Assembly: GCF_001949145.1 (NCBI RefSeq)
Contig: NW_019091419.1
Location: 1,092,114-1,109,497 of the forward strand
Origin: Acanthaster planci
Lineage: Eukaryota > Echinodermata > Asteroidea > Valvatida > Acanthasteridae
Length of the DNA: 17,384 bases
Direction: 5' to 3'
In this document: positions 1 to 8,900 of the stretch, piece by piece
Numbering within the stretch: position 1 is the stretch's first letter
Layout of the letters: every line of letters starts with the position of its first letter
Translations under genes and position numbers: made by a program
The notes under the pieces: model-generated
Told to the model about the DNA's origin: nothing
Databases searched by the model: none
The model's input: the letters and a program-made list of their open reading frames with translations, nothing else

Positions 1-991
1 AAATTTCGTGAGTGCAAAACTCCAAGGGCGATTTTCTGGGTTGAATATATGGATATTTTTTTATTTATATTCTTAATTTCTTAAATGTTCGACAATAAAA
101 CCGATTTCAACCGTGTTCGGGTCCATTTCTGCCTAGTGATCTCAATGGGGAAAAAAATAAACAGTATCTGTATAGTGAATGTTTAGTATTGACGGTGTAA
201 GAGAAACAGATCAAGGGGCAGCACAGTCTGGCAACACTCGCCTCCTTATTTCGTTCATGGAAAAACATTTAATGCCAATGGGTCTACTATGGAATTCCAT
301 ATCTGCCGTCGCCTGTCGCCCGTCGCCCGTCGCCCGTCGCCCGTCGCGCGTCGCCCGTCGTGCGTCGCCCGTCAAATGGGTTGCAAAGGACCTTCAGCAG
401 CCGGGGTTTAACAAATGACTATGTGATGATTCCATTCACTTGTAAGGATCTTTTCCCAATAAGGCAAGTATAAATCTCACCTGCAAAGCATATACTAGTC
501 CCATAATTAATGCCAATAATGCTGGACTACCCCTGCCCCTTGACAAGAAAATATCGCCTTTCTGAGAATTCAACCCAGTGTTTTTTGGGGAAAAACATTT
601 TCAGCAAAAATGTTCGGGCCAACTTATCCACAGTCTAAATCTAATTTACATACTGTAAAAATGTGCCGACTTGTTTTCATCAGATTCTAGAAAGAAATCT
701 GCCAACCGATACAGATATTCCATTTTGTCCTCTCAATTTCACCTTGAAATCCATCCAGAAATACTAGACAGTGCTGTGGATAAGAAACTGTTTATTAAAT
801 GTATTGTTAGGGGGCAATTACCACTTGGTTTAAGTTTCAGAAAATATGCCATGTTGGTTTTTGTGGGTGTGTAACCATGGCGGATAGACCAATGAGAACA
901 GGTTGTCCAGCATATCAGCATTATTTATGGGGCTATTAAGTAACGTTACTGTTTAATTTAAAAAAAAAACAGTTCCAATTTTTTTTAAACT
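1..991. other. Intergenic, no conserved gene seen
   Basis: Only short open frames occur, none with recognisable protein character. The stretch holds the 7-bp minisatellite at 306-373. A CCAAT word near 889 and a CATGGCGG word near 877 could belong to an unseen promoter, but nothing else supports one. Confidence 0.5.
306..373. repeat. 7-bp minisatellite, CGTCGCC units
   Basis: About nine to ten tandem copies of CGTCGCC with a few variants (CTGTCGCC, GCGTCGCC, TGCGTCGCC) occupy 68 bp of otherwise AT-rich sequence. It is GC-rich and rich in CpG. In one frame it reads as Ala/Ser/Pro/Val/Arg-rich peptide, which is a by-product of the repeat and no reason to call a gene. Confidence 0.9.
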
Positions 992-1184
992 CTAATTCTG
1001 CTTCGTACCTAGGCTGGTTGTTTGGTTGACAAGTGACTCATGAATATTCATAGCATTCACAATCGGATGGCCTTTGCCATAATCGTAGATTTCTGAAGTG
1101 AAGAAGTGTGGTGGCAAAAGTAGCCCACCAACAAGAAAAGCCGCTGCACCAATCAAAATCGTACCCAAGGGATCTTCCGGAATC
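992..1184 (-). CDS. Possible terminal exon of an unrecognised minus-strand gene with a membrane-like segment
   Basis: On the minus strand an excellent acceptor (TATTTTTGTTTCAG) at 1185-1198 is followed by an open frame of 63 codons (1183 to stop TAG at 994-992) entered in phase 2. It starts IPEDPLGTILIGAAAFLVGG, giving a 16-18 residue hydrophobic run ending LLLPP, then a polar tail with an NQT glycosylation sequon. An ATTAAA-like polyadenylation signal lies about 35 nt after the stop. A GTACGA donor at 1008 would instead end the exon at 1009 in phase 1. I do not recognise the protein, and no upstream partner exon could be joined convincingly. It would be divergent to VPS33A. Confidence 0.33.
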
Positions 1185-2005
1185 CTGAAACAAAAATATA
1201 ACAGTTGTTGCTTATTTGGGGGACTATTCGCTTATGCTGATTCACAGTGCGATCACAACCCTTATTGTGTCCAATACTGCATCAACAATAATGTTCAGTA
1301 TCACCTGTAATTCTGTGAGTCATCAACAAAGATCGTAGCGCCGTATAAGATCTTTGGACACCGATATGGTTACGCTAAAGAGCGTTTTCGAAACGAGTGG
1401 ATTCGGCTTAGATGTCGGTTTCACTAGTACTGGTTCTAGTCAGAGCTTGAACACGGTGGTTTCGAACGCTGCTTCAAAATGGCTAGAACCATGGAGCATG
1501 GATTTCAAATGGGGGGGGGGCACCCAGGGCACGGGCATTCGCTGGGGGCACTTGTCCCCGTTCCCCCTCCTGTAGTCACGTCCCACCACTGCCCTTTGCC
1601 CTCTCTTATCACCCTTTATTTGATACATCTTGTTCCATTCTATAAAGTAAGTGAAAATGTTCTTTTGTAAGCCTGCGCGACTTTTCATGGTGTAAAATTT
1701 CCCCCAATTTATACATGTATTTACTTCCCAAAACAGCCGGCCAGGCCCAGTGGTCCTTGTCAGTCGCAGCGTAATTCGTGTCCTGGAGCAGATCTGACCT
1801 TCAGGAAACAGGGACCCCCCCGGCGGTAGGAATAGGGAGCTGGTGGGGCAATGAAATGAATGCCGACAGATCCTGTGGTCTATTTGACGAGCTTCTTCTG
1901 TACCATTGGTGTTCCTTCCTCCGTAGTTGCACGTATATTCACGAAATATATTAAAATGTACGGAATCGTAGGAGGGTCGCGACCCAGGATTTTGTTTCAA
2001 AGAGC

Positions 2006-2025
2006 TATCTCACCGCGGTGAGATA
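2006..2025. repeat. Perfect 20-bp palindrome
   Basis: TATCTCACCG is followed immediately by its exact reverse complement, with no spacer and a CCGCGG (SacII-type) centre. It lies about 850 bp upstream of the VPS33A start, between that gene and the candidate minus-strand exon. It could be a dimeric transcription-factor site or part of a dispersed repeat. The sequence alone does not decide. Confidence 0.85.
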
Positions 2026-2599
2026 CACCACTAGAAGATATCACTTTCGAAAATGTTTTGTCTGTATCCTTGCACAATTTGAAAATAGTTTAATGTATTC
2101 CATTGATAATTTTGGCCCAAGTTAACTTAGGTTATAACACTACAGTCGGCTAAATGGCAAAGACGGTTCAAGAACCAAGTTGGGGGTGGATTGTTTTCCA
2201 TATAACTTTTTATGGCCTTAGTGAGGGGTGAGGCTACATTTTAGGGCGTTTTACACGCTTTTTGACAAACGAAAAATGAAACACATCGAGGCAAATCACC
2301 TTTCTCTTGTTATTTTTTCAAAGAAAGGGGGGTTCCTTCCTTTAGGGGGCTTGCTGCATGGCCCCTGTTGTCTCCCTGGATCCCGCTCTTGCCGAACAGG
2401 GGTTGTATCCCCCCCCCTTAATATAAGACACAGTGTACCCTGTCTTTCGTGGAAAATTTTTCCGCTCCTACGTACCCTCCCCCCAAAAAAAATCGCACCA
2501 GTGCCAAACAATCATCTAGAAAAATGAATAAGGCTCTAATTTACTGCATACAGTGTGGTATGTAAAGCACTATTATAAGGGCTTCAGCTATTTTGCCCG

Positions 2600-2620
2600 T
2601 TTTTTTTTTTTTTTTTTTTT
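2600..2620. repeat. 21-nt poly(T) tract
   Basis: There are 21 consecutive T about 250 bp upstream of the VPS33A start. It could be the poly(A) tail of a minus-oriented retroposed fragment, but no SINE or LINE body was recognised beside it, nor a target duplication. Confidence 0.85.
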
Positions 2621-2867
2621 GAGTAATGAATACTGCGCGCACTGTTGCCGTAGGTTATTCCTCAGCGTTTATCATTATCTCTGGGTTATTTACGGTGGAT
2701 CTGGCGCCCTCCAATGGTCACATAATTCACCCCTCAAACTTAATGCATGTGTTCCCTGACTCCCGGTAACGCTGTGCAACGGATCAAAGCGGCAATGGTT
2801 GAGATAACAGACTAATCTGTATTGTCACGAGAAAAGGAGGTCTCGAGAAAAGGAAAAGTGAGTGCAG

Positions 2868-2880
2868 AAAAGATGGCTGC
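2868..2880 (+). promoter_or_regulatory. TISU/YY1-like translation start context of VPS33A
   Basis: The start codon sits in AAAAGATGGCTGC, one mismatch downstream of the ATG from the ATGGCGGC core of TISU elements, with A at -3 and G at -1. TISU sites double as YY1 sites and are typical of housekeeping genes with very short 5' leaders. The short duplication CGAGAAAAGGA (2828-2838 and 2844-2854) and a TCTCGAGA palindrome (2841-2848) lie just upstream. No TATA box was seen. The promoter role is inferred. Confidence 0.35.
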
Positions 2881-2974
2881 TCATTTGAGCGGTGGTCGTA
2901 TAAATTTGGCCGTTTGGAGGGAGGTGGCAAGAAGGGAATTGCTTGAATGTCTGGACAAGTGCGTCGGGAGTAAA
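2873..2974 (+). CDS. VPS33A: VPS33A exon 1 (residues 1-34)
   Basis: The exon begins [12 protein letters not shown] and ends DKCVGSK before donor GTAAGG, in phase 0. It encodes the N-terminal helix of SM domain 1. The start is fixed by the match to the conserved MAAHLS N-terminus and by an in-frame TAA at 2813-2815 with no ATG in between. The start context AAAGATGGCTGC resembles the TISU/YY1 element. Confidence 0.95.
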
Positions 2975-5900
2975 GTAAGGACCATGCAAGTATAGCTTGC
3001 TGAAATAACTATGGTGAATTAATTTGGAAAACTCCATTTATCTGGCTAGGGCCTAGCGCCTATTCTGTATTAACGACTGGAGTGGTCAGGTTTCCTTGAG
3101 TTCGTTAAACAAAAAGGGGGCGGGGTCATATTGTTTTGAATTGGTTCGATTTTAGTAGTAGTTAATGTTATGTTGTTGGCTTTTTTCAAGCAGGGAAAAT
3201 GCGGATGCATTGTCACGTCGTTTTTCACAGCCTCACCTTAAAAATTGTGCTAAAAAGAAGGTCAGGCATGTGCCAGCTGAACTGAAGACCCCCTAGATTC
3301 CAAAATTGCCAGGGTTCTCAGGGTTTTTCCCAACCAGTTTTCACTTTTTCTTGCACTCTCATGCAGCATTTTTACTTGAGAGTGTATTCAACTTGTGGTT
3401 CACTCAACTTAGGTCTAGGCCCTACTTGAGTTTAAAAAGTTGCTACCTTCAGACTAGACTGACACATGGCCTGAATTTTGAAAAAACTGACCAGTGTTCA
3501 TTGTGCCATCGGCATAACTATCAGAGAAGTGTGTAAAAACAGTGGTTAGTATTGTGCAGGGCCTTGATGATAGTCATTGATATTGAAAGGTTGCTATTGC
3601 ATGACCTAATATACATGTACGTATTTTGTTGTATTGCATGTTCTCATTATTTTCGTTTTGAGACTCTTATGCTCTGTACTGAAAGCCCCGATATATATTA
3701 TATTGAGACAGCATTTCCATGTATCCATAGCCTCACCAGATATGATCAAAACCTTGGCAGTGTGAGTTGATGTTTATATTACTGATCGTCCGCCATCAAA
3801 ATTCTCCAAGTTTTCATGAGGCAGTTCAGCAAAGATGAATGAAAGTGTCCTCAAGTCGGATCTTGGTCTAACCAAGTCTGATGTCTCAGTTTGAATTTGA
3901 GAAAAAAAGAAAAGGCTGATGTCACAGCAGACTTATATGACTTGTGACTCGGACTGGAGTCTGACTCGAATCACATTTTAATGACTTGGAATCAGACTCA
4001 AGCCACTTTGACAAATGACTCGGACTCGACCTGCATGACTTGTGACTCAGCAGCAATTATATTGTTGCATTGTGTTTTCACTGAGCAAAACAGCACTTGA
4101 TGCAGCGACTGTGGTGCACACGTGGTTGATGCATGTATATTGATTAGGGAAATCGATGTACCGAAACATGTACCCTGCTGACCAAACTTGATACTGCGTA
4201 AATGATGCACCAGTATTCGATACACGATGATGTATTTGGTATCAGACTATTCTTGTCGGACGCAGACTGGTGCCCTGCCAAGTAAAATCGCTGAATAACG
4301 TGTACTGCTGTTCGTAGAATCTCAGTTGCAGCTGGTTACAGGTTTGACGATCTGACGTCAGTACGGTCTGTGTGTACGTTAAAGCACGAAGATCGATGAT
4401 GGCATCCACTCCAAAAGTGGCCTGCCCTGAGCCCCTTATTTGTCGAAGTTTATTTTTTTGTTAAATATAGAAAGGACAGGACATACAGATCATAATCAAA
4501 AGACTTTTTTTATATTTTATTTTCCATGGTTTATTTGACGTACATATGCATGTTTCCAGTTCATTCAATCAAAGAAAAGCTGTGGTGAAAAAATGTGACT
4601 TGGGACTTGGACTCAACCTGGATGACTTGGGACTTGAGAGATGTGACTTGATGTTTTGTGACTCGAATACAAGTCTATGTCTTAGTTTGAATTTGAAAGA
4701 AAGTAAAGAAAAACAGAATGTGACAACTTTGAAAGTACACGTAAGTTATAACTGTGCCCTATTTCGTACAAGAGCACTTGACAATAAAGTCGTCCAAATG
4801 CCACTCAAGTCAAAACGCCAGATATCATTGCAAAAGTTATTTGGGGGGAGGAATTTTTTTTTTGGAGGGGGAGGTGGAAAGCAAACATTTGAAACAAGTT
4901 TGTGTTTGCTAACTTGTGCATTTTATCCTGTAAAGCGCAATGATCAATAATGGCATTGCACTATATCAGCACTTGTATTACTAGTATAAAAACTTCAAGA
5001 AATTTCTTCTTTGCTCTGTAGGCTGTGGTATGGGATGACCACTTGACCGGTCCATTTGGCCTCATAGCTGAGTACTCACTGTTGAAGGTATTATTTTATC
5101 CCCAGTCCACTGGTGTGTGTGAGCATAAACTTGAAATGAGACGATTGAGTGCATTCAGGTTTTAAAAGATTCAAGACAGCAGCCTTGAATTAAACCTAAC
5201 ATTTCCAGACCTTTTGACTTAATTTGTTGTCTTTGATATTTACAGATAGATGCCTCAACCCTATTATCAGGCTCTAGCCACCTCCGGCATTGTGTATGGT
5301 TACAAGTGTGTGTAACATGCTATTGAAAAACCAAAACACCTGATATCGGCATAGCCAAAGATTTTCAAATCTGTACAGTTTTTTGAAGTTGCTGCTATGG
5401 AGATGTCATTTCTTGGCTCAGTTTCGTGGACAGCCCTTAAAAGAATCTTTCTCGGCAGTTGGTTATCACCTGTTGACCAAGAGCAATATGCCTAAACAAA
5501 CACTTTCAGGCTAAGCAAATTTGGACAGTAAGCAAATCAGTGACTGGCTGCTGGTGGTTGTTACTGTGGTCTTTTAAAAGGTCCAATTTCAGATTGGAAT
5601 TGGTGCTGCTTTGTTGCCGATGCTGACGTGGTCTCTCTGGTTTGCACAGGAACATGAGGTGGACAAGATGTTCCCGCTGCGGCCCGGCCGCCTGCCCATC
5701 GCGGCCGGCTCGGGTCCGGGGAGCATGATCATCCAGAACATCATCTTCATCGTCCGGCCGCGGCTGGAGCTGATGGAGGTGGTGGCCGACGCCATCCGGC
5801 GGACGGAGGAGGCGGCTGGCCGCTTCCACATGGAGTTCCACATCTTTTTCGTGCCCAGGAGGAGCCTGCTGTGTGAGAGGAAGCTGACGGTAGGTTTCCC

Positions 5901-8900
5901 CGAGGGAGAACAGGATAGGCGGAGCCAGGACGGGAAAAAGGGTGGGGGATTCCTCAAAAGGAATGGAGACAGAAGCTTTCCTTTGTTATGTGATGTACTT
6001 GTGACTAGGCTTGTGTTGGACTTAACTGCAACATGGTCAGTGTGCACCAAATTACCCAGTATGCTAATGTACGATATCCAATTTCATTTCCGTTAACCCC
6101 CCCATCTCCCTCCCCCCCCAAAAATACACAAAACGCATTCTTTTGGGGCCCCAATAATTCCAAAATTAGGCACATTGCGGTTTGCAAAGGGTAGTTTGCA
6201 AATACTTACCGTCTGAATTCAGATTTTTTTTCAGTAAAGACCCCTCAAAAAAACCTGGACTTTTAGGGCTCTTACTTTTGAAGGGTCTTACTTGTTGAGA
6301 GTTTAATTTGAAGAGTGGGGAAAACATTTCAGTGCAAACAACACTGCTTGTGTCCGTTACAGGTACACTGCAGATCTTGAAAATGGCTGGGAAATGAATA
6401 ACTTTGGAAAGGTTGTGAACAAGAAGTTAATTCTTAAGCTAAACGTTCTAGGATGGGGGAACAATGTGTGCCAAAACTTAAGGCTTCATCACTGTCAGAT
6501 TTCAAGTGTAGTAAAAAGTAACAGATAAGACAAACCAACCTGATACTTCTGCATCGCAAGATTACTTCTCTTTTGTTAGGTATACAGCAGATTTTATTCG
6601 AAATAAGAGACATCCCCATAGTAGCAGCAACTGGAATGCCTCTTGTAATGTTGGTGTATTCTTTTGACACAGGAACTTGGTGTTTACGGCACGCTCACCA
6701 CCGTGGGGGAGTACACCCTTGACTTGCTACCCTTTGACAGCGATGTGCTCTCCATGGAAATGGAACAATCGTTCAAGGTGGGATCAGTTTTGCATGTTGC
6801 GTTTTGCCTTCTCCAGAAGCATTTTGTGATCAGGCTTTTTGTTGAGTGGGATTGGAAACCAACGCTTCCTCCTGCTTACCGTGGATGATGTCGCAACCGC
6901 TGGACCTGTAATCTTGTATTAACCCTCCTATGCTGAAGTCACTCTTTGGGTCACTTGGTAAACACCTCAAAGAAGCACAGCTGTGTTGTGTTGTGCACTG
7001 CACCAACAGTCCCTCACAGGAATATCAGATTGCACTTTTGTGCTGCCCAACAACTTTGTTTCATGTGCATAATTGTGCAGTAAACCAAATGCAGTGAAGA
7101 GGACGGCACAAATGACCCTGGGTCATTTTGTGCTGGCAATCTACTGTGTACACACTGGACCTGTGCATGTTTGAGTTCCACATAGAAAATACATGCACAA
7201 GAGTGACTGTTGGGCACTCGTGCATATTTGTGCTGTAAAACCAAAGGAGGGTTAACATCCGCTAGGTGGATTTTTAAAAACCTTCAGTTGTCATATCTTA
7301 AGAAAACACTGTTTGCATGCTTGCTTTCTGCAGTCACTTTTGACATTACCACGTTGTACATTTCTAACCACTTTGGCCACAAATGAGAACACTCATGCGT
7401 ACTGACACTTTTCGCCTTCCATAGGGATTTAAATGACTGCATATGCTTCTGTGTTTCTTCTGGAATCTTTAGCATCTTATCGCCAATGTTAGTTTGCCCT
7501 TATTTATAGTGTGTTTTGTTTATTAGGGGGAAATTGGGTCAAGTACAGGCGATAGTAGTGAGATATGAGACCGTGAAAATTGATTTCCCATTGAGGAGTA
7601 GGTCCACTGGCTTGCTGACAAAGTTGGAAACTTGTAAGGAACATCTTTGATCCCTGAACTTGCCCTGTTGACAGGAATGCTGCTTGCAGAATGACTTGAC
7701 GACAATGTTCTATGTGGCTAAGGCACTGATGAAGATTCAGGCCCTATATGGTGTCATACCCAAGATCTATGGCAAGGGGCCATTGTCCAAGGTGAGGAGA
7801 ATTGGCACGGTGAAGCAAATCGCTGGAGTTGTTCCTCCGGGCCTAACTTTCCGCTCCGTCCGTAGGCTTTGGCAAATTTTGGAAAAAGTTTTGACCATGT
7901 TTCCTGAATCTCCTATTCACTGTAATCTGTTTAATATTGGTTGCCAGACTATTTTGAGTTGCGTGCCTCACTTTCGTTTTCTTTGAAATGTGGCTTTAAC
8001 CATTTGGAAATGATTAATCACAAATTTGAAATTATTCATCAGCATAAATGACATTAATTTGTGATGAACTTTTATCTTTGCTTTCCTTTCTCTCAGATTC
8101 CCAAACTAAACAATTGACCTCAGTTTCAATTCATTATGGCCGACCTGTGTGTGTGCGTAGCAATAGGTGGCATTGATAAACCTGAATCATCCCACACCTA
8201 GAGTCTTCCGAATCCACTCTGGTCTTTGGCAAAACTTTGCATAATTGAAGTTCAGAGAACAAATCGTTGGATCCCGGTGCCATGGATGTTTTTTTGGATG
8301 AATTGGGGAAGCTAAGGTTCCTGGTGAAAGTATTTTTGGAGTCAGGGTTGAATTTGTCACTTGTGGCATTCAACGTATGTATGTCACTGGGAAATCATGA
8401 CTGAATTCATGATATGCTTTTGAGCTGGTTTTGTTGACACAATTTGTCTTCATTCATAAAGTCCTTAACAAAAGTGATCTTGGAATGTTATTTGATCTCA
8501 TTTATATCCTTTTCTCCACCTCATTTTGCAGTCACAGTTTTGAACATTAAAAGATAAAAAGTTCAATTTTGAAATTTTTGTAAAGATGCAGTCCCAGCAA
8601 GCAGATTTGTTTCCTTTGTGGTGCGTAGTAAACATTTTGTGTATCAACATACGAACAGCACGTGGCAGATATTATCCTGCGAATGCGGCGGGAGATGGCC
8701 GGCAACGAGCGCCAGGTCCCGCCCCAGATTGACACCCTCCTGCTGGTTGACCGCACAGTGGACCTCTTGACCCCGCTGGCCACCCAGCTGACCTATGAGG
8801 GCCTGATTGACGAGATCTACGGCATACACAACAGTGAGTGGAAAAGCTTTTCCTGTTTCATCCTGGGAATCTTGCTCAAACTTTAGTTTCTGCTTTACTT

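Larger units (their letters stand above)
1185..2867. other. Region between the candidate minus exon and VPS33A
   Basis: No exon here is convincing. It contains a 10-G run (1511-1520), a perfect 20-bp palindrome (2006-2025), a 21-T run (2600-2620), C-rich and A-rich tracts around 2410-2500, and the probable VPS33A promoter in the last 200-250 bp. A 186-codon minus-strand open frame (1440-2000) shows no protein family and crosses the homopolymer. Confidence 0.5.
2975..5021 (+). other. VPS33A: VPS33A intron 1
   Basis: This 2047-bp phase 0 intron (GTAAGG..TGTAG) holds the two diverged GACTTGG/GACTCGG repeat patches listed separately. A 134-codon + frame (4546-4950) is mostly that repeat translated and ends in a homopolymer-rich stretch. 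Nothing else is recognised. Confidence 0.85.

Noticed and set aside
1440-2000. 186-codon minus-strand open frame
   Set aside because: It crosses a 10-G homopolymer, has no family resemblance and could not be joined in phase to the candidate exon at 992-1184. Likely chance.
4546-4950. 134-codon + frame in intron 1
   Set aside because: Most of it translates the GACTTGG repeat and a G/T homopolymer stretch.
5506-6050. Minus-strand open frames opposite exon 3
   Set aside because: They are shadows of the GC-rich VPS33A exon on the other strand, with no independent conservation.
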